This document shows, in pieces, positions 27,329 through 34,985 of a stretch of DNA of 64,000 bases. The position numbers were made by a program, and so were the translations under genes. Each line of letters starts with the position of its first letter. The first letter of the stretch is position 1. A model generated the notes under the pieces. That model ran no database searches. It saw only the letters and a program-made list of their open reading frames with translations, and was not told where the DNA came from. Source of the DNA: Rhodobacteraceae bacterium D3-12 (GTDB lineage: Bacteria; Pseudomonadota; Alphaproteobacteria; Rhodobacterales; Rhodobacteraceae); assembly GCA_025916135.1 (NCBI GenBank), contig CP104793.1, forward strand, positions 992,001 through 1,056,000, in the 5' to 3' direction.

Positions 27329-28231
27329 ATGAGCGACTGGATCATCTCCCTCGAAGGCACCGATGCAGGCCACACCGCCGCGTTGATCCTCGCGCTGATG
27401 GCGGCGCTTCTCCATGCGGTGTTCGGCGCGCTGCAAAAAGGGCGCTTTGATCCTTGGCTCAGCCGGGGCGCGATCGACGGGTTCTATGCCCTGATCGCCG
27501 CGCCATTTGCGCTGTTTGTCGTGCCGTGGCCCGAACCGCACATGTGGGCGATCTTTGCCGGGGCGTGGGCCATTCACCTTGTTTATAAAACCCTACAGGC
27601 ATGGGCCTATTCCAAGGGGGCCTATACCGTGGTCTACCCGGTTGTGCGCGGCACCGGGCCGTTGTTCACGGTGATCGGTGCGTGGCTTTTGTTTGGCGAA
27701 ACCTTCAATCTGGTGCAATGGCTGGGCGTGTTCACCCTGCTGGCGGGGATCTATGGGCTCGCACTCTATAATCTGCGCACCATCACGCTCGACCGCGAGA
27801 CAATGCCGCTGGCGCTTGGCCTTGCCGTGCTGACGGGCATATTCGTGGCATTCTACACCACGTTTGACGCCTATGGCATCCGTGCGACGGCTGATCCGTT
27901 CACCTTCCTTGCGTGGTTTTTCATGATCGACGGGCTGGTGTTTCCGGTCGTGGCCACGCTGCGGTATCGGTCGATGACGGCCCCGCCGCCGCTTGTGCCG
28001 CTGTTGCGCATGGGGCTGGCGGGCGCGTTCATCGCCTTCGCCTCCTTTGGGGCGATCATGCTGGCCACGCGTCTCGACAAAGTCGGCGAAGCGGCGGTCT
28101 TGCGCGAAACATCAACCGTTTTTGCGGCACTTATCGGTTGGCTGATGCTCAAAGAAAGCACAGGCCCCCGCCGAATTGCCCTCATGGCCTTGATTGCGGC
28201 CGGAGCGGTCTTAGTTGAAATGGGCGGATAG
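27329..28231 (+). CDS. DMT superfamily (EamA-like) transporter
   Basis: 300 residues with ten predicted membrane helices in two homologous halves. The end of helix 4 region reads YPVVRGTGPLFTVIGAW, and its second-half counterpart is LRETSTVFAALIGWLMLKE, both characteristic of EamA repeats. Such proteins export metabolites such as amino acids; substrate unknown. It lies in the ftsY cluster, 8 bases before yciB. Confidence 0.85.
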   Translation: MSDWIISLEGTDAGHTAALILALMAALLHAVFGALQKGRFDPWLSRGAIDGFYALIAAPFALFVVPWPEPHMWAIFAGAWAIHLVYKTLQAWAYSKGAYTVVYPVVRGTGPLFTVIGAWLLFGETFNLVQWLGVFTLLAGIYGLALYNLRTITLDRETMPLALGLAVLTGIFVAFYTTFDAYGIRATADPFTFLAWFFMIDGLVFPVVATLRYRSMTAPPPLVPLLRMGLAGAFIAFASFGAIMLATRLDKVGEAAVLRETSTVFAALIGWLMLKESTGPRRIALMALIAAGAVLVEMGG

Positions 28232-28239
28232 GAGCCAAA

Positions 28240-28869
28240 ATGACAGACCTCGACACCGATCAGAACAAGCCCAAACCCATCAACCCGATCCTGAAAATGG
28301 GTCTGGAACTCGGGCCGGTGATCCTGTTCTTCATCGCTTATATCAAGCTCAAGGACGAGGTGTTCACCATTGCTGGCACCGATTATGACGGGTTCATTAT
28401 CGTCACCGCCATGTTCGTGCCCCTGATGGTGGTTTCAACCGGGATCCTGTGGTGGCTGACCGGGCACCTGTCGAAAATGCAGATCATGACCGTGGTTCTG
28501 GTGGTGGTGTTTGGCGGCTTGTCTGTCTGGCTCAACGATCCGCGGTTTATCAAGATGAAGCCGACGATCCTCTACCTCATGTTCACCGGCATCCTCGGCT
28601 TCGGGCTGTTGCAGGGCAAAAGCTATCTGCGCGACCTGATGGATGGCGTTATGCCGCTCACGCATGAAGGCTGGATGCTGCTGACCAAACGGCTCACCGC
28701 GTTCTTCTTCGGGCTGGCCGTGGCCAATGAGCTGGTCTGGCGCTTCATGTCAGAAGAGGCATGGGTCAACTTCAAAACCTTCGGCCTGACGGCGGCGATT
28801 TTCGTGTTTTTCATGACCCAAGGGCGGCTGTTCAAGGAGTATAACTCCGAAGAAGAAAGCAAAGACTAG
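28240..28869 (+). CDS. yciB: Inner membrane-spanning protein YciB (septation protein A family)
   Basis: 209 residues with five predicted membrane helices. Family motifs are NPILKMGLELGPVILFF at the N-terminus, WLNDPRFIKMKPTI in the middle and NELVWR near 165. YciB/IspZ proteins affect cell-envelope integrity and septation in enterobacteria; the biochemical activity is unsettled. It is last in the ftsY-hypothetical-transporter-yciB cluster. Confidence 0.9.
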   Translation: MTDLDTDQNKPKPINPILKMGLELGPVILFFIAYIKLKDEVFTIAGTDYDGFIIVTAMFVPLMVVSTGILWWLTGHLSKMQIMTVVLVVVFGGLSVWLNDPRFIKMKPTILYLMFTGILGFGLLQGKSYLRDLMDGVMPLTHEGWMLLTKRLTAFFFGLAVANELVWRFMSEEAWVNFKTFGLTAAIFVFFMTQGRLFKEYNSEEESKD

Positions 28870-28894
28870 CACTCAATGCCCGGCGCGTCAGCGC

Positions 28895-29017
28895 CATGCC
28901 CGACCTCCCCCCGGGGGAGGGCATTCATGAATATGACCCGCTCCGCCCGCAACCCCTGTGGCGTTTAGCAACCCTCTGTTCCGCTCGATTGCACCAGCCC
29001 TCCCGAGGTCGGGCATG
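28895..29017. repeat. Intergenic block bounded by a 13-base inverted repeat
   Basis: CATGCCCGACCTC (28895-28907) and its exact complement GAGGTCGGGCATG (29005-29017) bound 97 bases between yciB and a convergent GST gene. A near-palindrome, CTCCCCCCGGGGGAG, follows the left arm. It may be a small interspersed element or a bidirectional terminator; no second copy is seen in this window. Confidence 0.55.
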
Positions 29018-29030
29018 CCGCCGCCGCGCC

Positions 29031-29771
29031 TCACTTCTTCCCGAATAGCACCCCGTGGCTGTCTTTCTGCTTGTCGGGACTCTTGCGCAAATCCGCATGA
29101 AGTGCGCGCCCGCGCTGCACACCGGGGCGCGTGCCCACCACGTCCAGCCACCGCGCCAGATGCGGCTTATCGCCCAAATCCTGCTGCTGTCCCTCCCAAA
29201 GAGAGGCCCAAGGCCAAATCGCCATATCCGCGATGGAATAGAAATCCCCGGCCACAAACTCATGCTCCGCCAACCGCCGATCGAGCACGCCATAAAGTCG
29301 CGCAACCTCGTTCCGATAGCGGTCCTGCGCATAGGGCAAGACCTGCGGCGGCTCCATCACCGGCGCGTATTTCAGGAAATGATGCGCTTGGCCCGCCATC
29401 GGACCAACGCCGCCCATCTGCCACATCAGCCATTCTTCCACGGCAATCCGGTCACGCTCGCTCGCGCCATAAAACTGGCCCGTCTTGCGGGCGAGGTATT
29501 GCAATATGGCACCGCTCTCAAACACCGACACCGGCGCTCCCCCCGGTCCATCCGGGTCGACAATCGCTGGCATCCGGTTGTTCGGCGCAATCTCAAGGAA
29601 CGCGGGCGCAAACTGATCTCCCTTGCCGATGTTAATCAGCTTCGCCTGATAGGGCAGGCCCATCTCCTCAAGCGCGATAGAGGCTTTCCAACCGTTCGGC
29701 GTCGGCCAAAAGTAAAGCTCGATTGCCTGCGCCCCGTCTTGTGTCCCGTCCTGCACCCCATCCTGCACCAT
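29031..29771 (-). CDS. Glutathione S-transferase family protein (YghU/YfcG-like)
   Basis: 246 residues. After a short repetitive N-terminus (VQDGVQDGTQDG) comes the thioredoxin-like domain: AIELYFWPTPNGWKASIALEE, with the Thr/Asn pair typical of Nu-class members, NNRMPAIVD and FESGAILQYLA. The helical domain includes FSIADMAIWPW in the form YSIADMAIWPW. Nu-class enzymes have disulfide-bond reductase activity with glutathione. The first 14 residues look like an in-frame expansion; a start closer to AIELYFW is possible. Confidence 0.85.
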   Translation of the reverse strand: MVQDGVQDGTQDGAQAIELYFWPTPNGWKASIALEEMGLPYQAKLINIGKGDQFAPAFLEIAPNNRMPAIVDPDGPGGAPVSVFESGAILQYLARKTGQFYGASERDRIAVEEWLMWQMGGVGPMAGQAHHFLKYAPVMEPPQVLPYAQDRYRNEVARLYGVLDRRLAEHEFVAGDFYSIADMAIWPWASLWEGQQQDLGDKPHLARWLDVVGTRPGVQRGRALHADLRKSPDKQKDSHGVLFGKK

Positions 29772-29800
29772 GTCGCGTCCTTCCCTTCAAAAGCAAAGGC

Positions 29801-30712
29801 TCATGATGGCGCATTTGATCCCATTGGCAAGGGCAGGGAAGGCATCGCCACGCGATCACCGTCAGGTTCCGCTATCCGCAACGCCTCAAGCGGGAGCCTG
29901 TCGGGCTGGCGCATCAACGCGGCATAAAGCGCCATGGTCCCCTCGCGAAGATAGGGCGACCAGTGGCAAAACAACCGCCGGTGCGGCGCCAGCGGAAAGC
30001 CGAGCCGCGCCAGATGCGCACTTACCCCGGCCCGATCCAGCCTGAGCATGACCCGTCCCGGCGCCTCGGCCAAGCCCCAGCCCATGGCCCGGTCACCCCG
30101 TTGTGCGGGCGCAACCAACCTCTCAAACAGCAGATCGACACCGGCATTCTCGCGCGCTGTCACCGCAATCAACTCCGCCGTGCGCCCGGCGGGCGCGCCA
30201 AGCGCCTCCTGCGCCGCGCCGCGAAATTCCGCCCCGTTGAGCGAGATCACCCGCGTCACATCGCCCGGCTCAAGATGGCGCAGCGCCTGCAACACCACCC
30301 GCGCCCCAAGGCTGTGGGCGATGGCGTGAACCGGCCTGTGCGGCGCGGCGCGGCGCAGCTCTCTGATGGTGCGCGCCAACCCCGCACCCGCCTCGGCCGC
30401 CTGAGCGTATGCAGTCCAGATCATGCCCTTGGCGTTCCACCCATACGCCACGCCCAGCGTGTCCTGCTCGGCGCCAATCCCCAACCCCTTGGGCCAGCTT
30501 TTGGCCTTGCGACACGGGTGGCCGCCAAAGGAAAAGATATGCTCATGCGGGCAATCCAACCCGTCACCGGGGCGAAACTTGAACCCGTGCACCATCACGA
30601 TCACCGGCCCATCCCCCCGCATCGCCGCGCGCCGTAACGCGGGCAAAGCCGGAGCCGGGCTGTCGTGCAGCGCAAGACCCGTGTCTTGCAGGTTCACCCG
30701 TATCAGGGGCAT
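29801..30712 (-). CDS. Alpha/beta hydrolase
   Basis: 303 residues from the ATG at 30712 (MPLIRVNLQDTG); an upstream start at 30730 is possible. VIVMVHGFKFRPGDG is the oxyanion strand-loop, and AHSLGAR holds the probable nucleophilic serine in a G/A-x-S-x-G elbow. The pattern resembles the DUF900-like esterase and lipase group. No signal peptide. It lies 30 bases upstream of the GST gene on the same strand and may be co-transcribed. Substrate unknown. Confidence 0.8.
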   Translation of the reverse strand: MPLIRVNLQDTGLALHDSPAPALPALRRAAMRGDGPVIVMVHGFKFRPGDGLDCPHEHIFSFGGHPCRKAKSWPKGLGIGAEQDTLGVAYGWNAKGMIWTAYAQAAEAGAGLARTIRELRRAAPHRPVHAIAHSLGARVVLQALRHLEPGDVTRVISLNGAEFRGAAQEALGAPAGRTAELIAVTARENAGVDLLFERLVAPAQRGDRAMGWGLAEAPGRVMLRLDRAGVSAHLARLGFPLAPHRRLFCHWSPYLREGTMALYAALMRQPDRLPLEALRIAEPDGDRVAMPSLPLPMGSNAPS

Positions 30713-30824
30713 GGATCGCTCCCACCACATGTTGCGCTTTGGCTATCGCAGCAACATATGACAACAGGGTGAAGCCCCGGTTAAGCAACCGTGACGATGC
30801 AATTCCCACCGCCGCGCTTTTGCG

Positions 30825-30853
30825 TTGACGCATTTGCGCCGCCTTGCTATCGA
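30825..30853 (+). promoter_or_regulatory. Probable promoter of the metZ leader
   Basis: TTGACG (30825-30830) and TATCGA (30848-30853) are separated by 17 bases. Transcription would start at about 30860, exactly at the riboswitch. Confidence 0.6.
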
Positions 30854-30858
30854 ATGAC

Positions 30859-30914
30859 CCAGTGGCGATTTGTTACCGGATTGCGGGCCACTTTAAATAA
30901 TCCCGCTAAAGAGG
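30859..30914 (+). promoter_or_regulatory. SAM-II riboswitch
   Basis: The leader contains AGTGGCGATTTG (30861-30872), the stem GTGGC/GCCAC around ACCGGATTGCGG, an A-rich strand, and CGCTAAAGAGG (30904-30914). These are the conserved parts of the SAM-II (SAM_alpha) pseudoknot, which binds S-adenosylmethionine and switches off methionine-synthesis genes in alphaproteobacteria. It is followed at once by an intrinsic terminator and then metZ. Confidence 0.92.
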
Positions 30915-30928
30915 TCATCGGATGGGCT

Positions 30929-30961
30929 CCCCCGTCGCGTGACCGCGACCGGGGGTTTTTT
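30929..30961 (+). terminator. Attenuator terminator of the SAM-II leader
   Basis: CCCCCGTCGCG (30929-30939) pairs with CGCGACCGGGGG (30944-30955), one bulged C, followed by six T residues (30956-30961). Its position between the riboswitch and metZ points to control by premature termination. Confidence 0.85.
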
Positions 30962-30999
30962 ATTTGGGGCGGCCAAGTCCCCCCTGACAGGAGCGACCG

Positions 31000-32181
31000 A
31001 TGAGCAACGACTGGAACAAACGCACCCACGCCGTGCATGGCGGCACCCGCCGCTCGCAATATAACGAGGTGAGCGAGGCGATCTTCCTCACCCAGGGCTT
31101 TGTCTATGACAGCGCCGAACAGGCCGAGGCCCGGTTTATCGAAACCGGCCCGGATGAGTTTATCTATGCCCGCTATGGCAACCCCACCGTTGCCATGTTC
31201 GAAGAGCGGATCGCCACCCTCGAAGGGGCCGAAGCCGCCTTTGCCACCGCCTCGGGCATGGCGGCGGTCAACGCCGCTCTGATGGCCCCGCTCAAGGCGG
31301 GCGATCACGTGGTCGCCGCCCGTGCGTTGTTCGGCTCCTGCCTCTATATTCTCGAAGAAATCCTGCCGCGCTTCGGGGTCGAGGTCACGCTGGTCGACGG
31401 CACCGACCTTGATCAATGGCGCGCCGCCCTGCGCCCCGACACGGCGCTGGTGTTCTTTGAATCGGTCTCCAACCCGACCCTCGAAATCGTCGACATCGCA
31501 GCGGTTAGCGGTTTGGCCCATGCGGTCGGTGCGCTGGTGGTGATCGACAATGTCTTTGCCACGCCGGTCTTTTCCAACGCTATTGCCCAAGGCGCTGATG
31601 TGGTGGTCTATTCCGCCACCAAACACATTGACGGACAGGGGCGCGCGCTGGGCGGCGTGGTGCTGGGGAGCACCCAATTCATCCGCAAAACGCTCGAACC
31701 TTACATGAAGCACACCGGTGGCGCGATGTCGCCTTTCACGGCTTGGATCATGCTCAAAGGGCTCGAAACGATGGAGCTGCGCGTGCGCGCCCAAGCCGCC
31801 TCGGCGCTGGCCTTGGCCGAGGCGCTGCAAAATCACCCCAAACTCGCCCGCGTCCTTTACCCCGGCCACCCATCTCATGCGCAACACGACTTGATGAAAC
31901 GGCAAACGGGCAAGGGCGGCACGGTGATCTCGCTCGACCTCGCCGGCGGGCAGGGGGCGGCGTTCCGCTTCCTCAATGCGCTGCAAATCGCGGTGATTTC
32001 GAACAATTTGGGCGATGCCAAATCTATCGCCACACACCCGGCGACAACCACGCATCAACGCCTGCCCGACGATCAGAAACAGGCGCTCGGCATCACGCCC
32101 GGTCTTGTCCGCTTCTCGGTCGGGATCGAGGACACAGACGATCTTGTCGCCGATGTGCTTCAGGCGCTCGAGCAGGCCTGA
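31000..32181 (+). CDS. metZ: O-succinylhomoserine sulfhydrylase
   Basis: 393 residues, a Cys/Met-metabolism PLP enzyme that makes homocysteine from O-succinylhomoserine and sulfide, bypassing cystathionine. The PLP lysine is in YSATKHIDGQGR. FIYARYGNPTV and ATASGMAAVNAAL are family motifs. The start at 31000 follows AGGAG. The upstream SAM-II riboswitch and terminator indicate that it is repressed when S-adenosylmethionine is plentiful. It is a single-gene unit. MetZ and O-acetylhomoserine enzymes are hard to tell apart by sequence alone. Confidence 0.93.
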   Translation: MSNDWNKRTHAVHGGTRRSQYNEVSEAIFLTQGFVYDSAEQAEARFIETGPDEFIYARYGNPTVAMFEERIATLEGAEAAFATASGMAAVNAALMAPLKAGDHVVAARALFGSCLYILEEILPRFGVEVTLVDGTDLDQWRAALRPDTALVFFESVSNPTLEIVDIAAVSGLAHAVGALVVIDNVFATPVFSNAIAQGADVVVYSATKHIDGQGRALGGVVLGSTQFIRKTLEPYMKHTGGAMSPFTAWIMLKGLETMELRVRAQAASALALAEALQNHPKLARVLYPGHPSHAQHDLMKRQTGKGGTVISLDLAGGQGAAFRFLNALQIAVISNNLGDAKSIATHPATTTHQRLPDDQKQALGITPGLVRFSVGIEDTDDLVADVLQALEQA

Positions 32182-32222
32182 CGCCGCAAACGACGGCATC
32201 ACCGGGACTGTGAAATTTGGGC

Positions 32223-32253
32223 TTGATCTAAAGTTAACTTGAGGAATTACACC
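32223..32253 (+). promoter_or_regulatory. MerR/SoxR-type operator within a 19-base-spacer promoter
   Basis: TTGATC (32223-32228) and TACACC (32248-32253) have a 19-base spacer. Between and over them lies the dyad at 32227-32244, TCTAAAGTTAACTTGAGG, 16 of 18 bases identical to the E. coli SoxR box. Long spacers with a central dyad are the mark of promoters activated by MerR-family proteins through DNA distortion. No merR or soxR gene lies beside it. Confidence 0.65.
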
Positions 32254-32297
32254 CTTTGGGGACAACGCGATCTTTAATCGCAAATCCCCAAAGGAGA
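32253..32297 (+). promoter_or_regulatory. Leader hairpin that covers the ribosome-binding site
   Basis: CCTTTGGGGA (32253-32262) pairs perfectly with TCCCCAAAGG (32285-32294). Inside, GCGAT (32267-32271) pairs with ATCGC (32277-32281). The right arm contains most of the AAAGGAG site (32291-32297) that precedes the ATG at 32303, so the fold would hinder translation unless opened. Confidence 0.6.
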
Positions 32298-32302
32298 CCC
32301 TC

Positions 32303-32497
32303 ATGTTCCGACACCCCCTGAACCCCCGTCCGCTGTCACGCGCCACCAAGGAGCGCGCCACGCCTGCACGCTCCGCCATGAGCGACGAATTGATGAGCCT
32401 CTGCCTCAAAGCCCAGTTTCAGGCGCTGATCGAACGCACCGCTGCGCCCGATTGTGGCTGCCTTGCGCATTATGACCATCAAAAGGGGGGCGCGTGA
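32303..32497 (+). CDS. Small basic protein of unknown function
   Basis: 64 residues. It is supported by a strong AAAGGAG site six bases before the ATG, by a dedicated promoter-like region, and by TGATG coupling of its stop to the next start. The first half is basic and proline-rich; the second has an amphipathic helix and a Cys-rich end, PDCGCLAHYDH, which could bind a metal. A later ATG (MSDELMSLC) is an alternative start. I recognise no family. Confidence 0.6.
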   Translation: MFRHPLNPRPLSRATKERATPARSAMSDELMSLCLKAQFQALIERTAAPDCGCLAHYDHQKGGA

Positions 32498-33216
32498 TGT
32501 CTGGTAAAACAACGGGGTTCGCGCGGCCCATCCGCACGCTCGCCCTCCCGGCTGGCGGGCTTTACATCGCGATCATCCTGCTCGGCATGACCTCGGAAAT
32601 CGCCCTGCGCGGCCCGCTCATCGCCTATGGCGACGCCGCTCAAACCGCCGTCAATATCCTCGCCAATGAGACGGCCTTCCGCCTGTCTCTCTTGGCCGAT
32701 CTGTTGATGGCGATGGCCGATGTCGCGCTGGCGGTGCTGCTCTGTGCGATGTTCTGGGCGATTAGCCCGCTTTTGGCCGTGCTCGCCACCGCGTTCCGCC
32801 TGATGCAGGCCGCGACGATCGCTGCCAACCTGCTCACCCAGCAAAGCGCGCTGCTGCTTCTCACCGGCCCGATGGACCCCTCCGCCGCCGCGCCACTCGC
32901 GCTCCATGCCATGACGCAGCACGCTTATGGCTATGATCTGGGCCTTGCTTTCTTTGCACTAAACTCTGCGCTGCTCGGTCTCTTGCTGATCGTTGGGCGC
33001 GACATGCCTGCATGGCTTGGCGTGGGGCTGATCGGGGCAGGGGCCGTCTATGCCACCGGCACTCTGCTTCGCTTGCTCGCACCGTCGTATTTTGCCGCGT
33101 TCACCCCGGCCTATGCCCTCCCTCTCTTGGCTGAAACGGCGATGGCGCTCTGGCTGCTCTGGCGGGCGTTCGCGCTCAAAACGGCCCACCATCGCCCGCC
33201 TCTCGCGCAAATGTGA
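32497..33216 (+). CDS. DUF4386 family membrane protein
   Basis: 239 residues with six or seven predicted membrane helices. The N-terminal sequence (RTLALPAGGLYIAIILLGM) and a central EIALRGPLI segment resemble DUF4386 proteins, which have no known activity. The ATG at 32497 overlaps the stop of the small ORF by one base (TGATG), so both are probably made from one mRNA under the MerR-type promoter. Confidence 0.75.
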   Translation: MSGKTTGFARPIRTLALPAGGLYIAIILLGMTSEIALRGPLIAYGDAAQTAVNILANETAFRLSLLADLLMAMADVALAVLLCAMFWAISPLLAVLATAFRLMQAATIAANLLTQQSALLLLTGPMDPSAAAPLALHAMTQHAYGYDLGLAFFALNSALLGLLLIVGRDMPAWLGVGLIGAGAVYATGTLLRLLAPSYFAAFTPAYALPLLAETAMALWLLWRAFALKTAHHRPPLAQM

Positions 33217-33409
33217 CCCGTTTGCCTGCGGCGACAAACCACCACCAACAACGTGACCCACAGGCAAGTTTCGCGCCAAAACGCCCCGATCTGGCCGTAA
33301 CATTTCACCCGCCACTGGCGTCGTTTTCCCGCATTTTGCGCCGCCCCATTGGTAATCCCGTCAAATCCGCCTAAATTGACGACACAAACGCTCCTGAAAG
33401 GACGCAGCG

Positions 33410-34513
33410 ATGAATCGGCACGTTTCAGAAATTGATGAACAGCCCAGCCGCGACGAGGCCGAAACCGCTCTCGCGCGTCTGCGTCAATGGGCCGAAACCG
33501 CCACACCGGAAGAGATTGCCGACCTCGACCCCGCCATTTCGCGCCTTTTGCCAGAGACCACGCTGATGAATTACCCGGCGCTGGTCCGTGCCTATCCTGA
33601 GGATTTTACCGTCGATGACGCCTACAAGGCCTCGCTGCCCGATCTGCAAAACGGCCCCGAAAGCCTGATCAAAGGCGCGCGCCGGCTGATCCAGCACGTC
33701 GGCATCTCGAATTTCCGCCTGCCGATCCCCTATCACACCCGTGACAATGGCGACCTCACGCTCGAAACCTCGGTCACCGGCACGGTAAGCCTTGAGGCCG
33801 AGAAAAAAGGCATCAACATGAGCCGCATCATGCGCTCGTTCTATGGCCATGCGGAAAAAACCTTCTCCTTCGAGGTGATCGAAGCCGCGCTCGACGACTA
33901 TAAAGCCGATCTCGAAAGCTTTGATGCCCGTATCCAGATGCGGTTTTCCTTTCCAATGAAAATCCCGTCGTTGCGCTCCGGGCTCTCCGGTTTTCAATAC
34001 TACGACATCGCTTTGGAACTGGTGGAACAGGGCGGGGTGCGCTCGAAGATCATTCACCTCGATTTCGTTTATTCCTCAACCTGCCCCTGTTCGCTCGAAC
34101 TTTCCGAGCACGCCCGCCAGACCCGTGGCCAACTCGCCACGCCGCATTCCCAACGCTCCGTTGCACGGATCTCGGTCGAGGTGAAATGCGACACCGATTG
34201 CCTCTGGTTCGAAGATCTGATCGAACTCGCCCGCTCTGCCGTGCCGACCGAAACCCAAGTGATGGTCAAACGCGAGGACGAACAGGCCTTTGCCGAACTC
34301 AACGCCGCCAATCCGATTTTTGTCGAAGACGCCGCCCGTCTCTTTGCCAAGGCCCTCGAAGAAGAAGAGCGCATCGGTGATTTTCGCATCGTCGCCTCGC
34401 ATCAGGAAAGCCTGCATTCCCATGACGCCGTGTCGATCCTGACCGAGGGCGAGCTGTTCAAAACCGACAGCCTCGACCCCAAGCTGTTCACCACGCTGTT
34501 TCACGTCGGCTGA
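33410..34513 (+). CDS. folE2: GTP cyclohydrolase I, FolE2 type
   Basis: 367 residues. It converts GTP to dihydroneopterin triphosphate, the first step of folate synthesis. FolE2 proteins are unrelated in active-site detail to FolE and can work without zinc. Conserved segments include STCPCSLELSEHAR, with the active-site cysteine, and HSQRSVARISVE. VEDAARLF is near the C-terminus. The 193-base upstream gap shows no recognisable Zur box or folate riboswitch. It stands alone. Confidence 0.92.
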   Translation: MNRHVSEIDEQPSRDEAETALARLRQWAETATPEEIADLDPAISRLLPETTLMNYPALVRAYPEDFTVDDAYKASLPDLQNGPESLIKGARRLIQHVGISNFRLPIPYHTRDNGDLTLETSVTGTVSLEAEKKGINMSRIMRSFYGHAEKTFSFEVIEAALDDYKADLESFDARIQMRFSFPMKIPSLRSGLSGFQYYDIALELVEQGGVRSKIIHLDFVYSSTCPCSLELSEHARQTRGQLATPHSQRSVARISVEVKCDTDCLWFEDLIELARSAVPTETQVMVKREDEQAFAELNAANPIFVEDAARLFAKALEEEERIGDFRIVASHQESLHSHDAVSILTEGELFKTDSLDPKLFTTLFHVG

Positions 34514-34672
34514 CGCATTTCGCGGCTTTTCGCAAACTGCACATAAAATTTGCTGCGTTGCAGCGAGCGGGGGCGGCCATGCAAAAGCGTCAATTGTTAT
34601 GTCAGCATTCATGTCCTATCTTCAATGGCAGGGAGGGAACCAAACCTCAATACATTGGAAAGGTTTCCAAAA

Positions 34673-34897
34673 ATGGCCGACGTTACATCACAGTTCACTT
34701 TCGCCGATCACGCCCGTTCGGGCTTTCAGCGGGCACTCCGTTCCGTAGCGAATGGGATCGAACATTACGCACGCGCACGTTCGCGTGTTGACCAGATCGA
34801 AAAACTCGAAGCAAAATCCGATGCCGAGCTGGCAAAAATGGGCATCGCCCGTGACCAGATCGCCTATCACGTCTTTCGCGACCTGTTTTACGTCTGA
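34673..34897 (+). CDS. DUF1127-like small protein
   Basis: 74 residues from the ATG at 34673, upstream of which AAAGG is a fair ribosome-binding site. The C-terminal half, RVDQIEKLEAKSDAELAKMG followed by IARDQIAYHVFRD, matches the DUF1127 pattern (L..L.D..L.D.GI.R..I). In other alphaproteobacteria small DUF1127 proteins affect RNA turnover and phosphate or osmolyte responses. No gene is close upstream; trkH follows after 88 bases with two GC-rich hairpins between them. Confidence 0.8.
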   Translation: MADVTSQFTFADHARSGFQRALRSVANGIEHYARARSRVDQIEKLEAKSDAELAKMGIARDQIAYHVFRDLFYV

Positions 34898-34985
34898 ATG
34901 ATCACGGCCTTCGGGCCGGACTTGCGGCAATTTCAGCGGGCGAGGCGCTTGACTTCGCCCGCCGCTGCACCCAACGCTTTGCCGC

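Noticed and set aside
33217-33409. Zur box or folate riboswitch before folE2
   Set aside because: No palindromic Zur-type dyad and no match to the conserved THF-II positions was seen.
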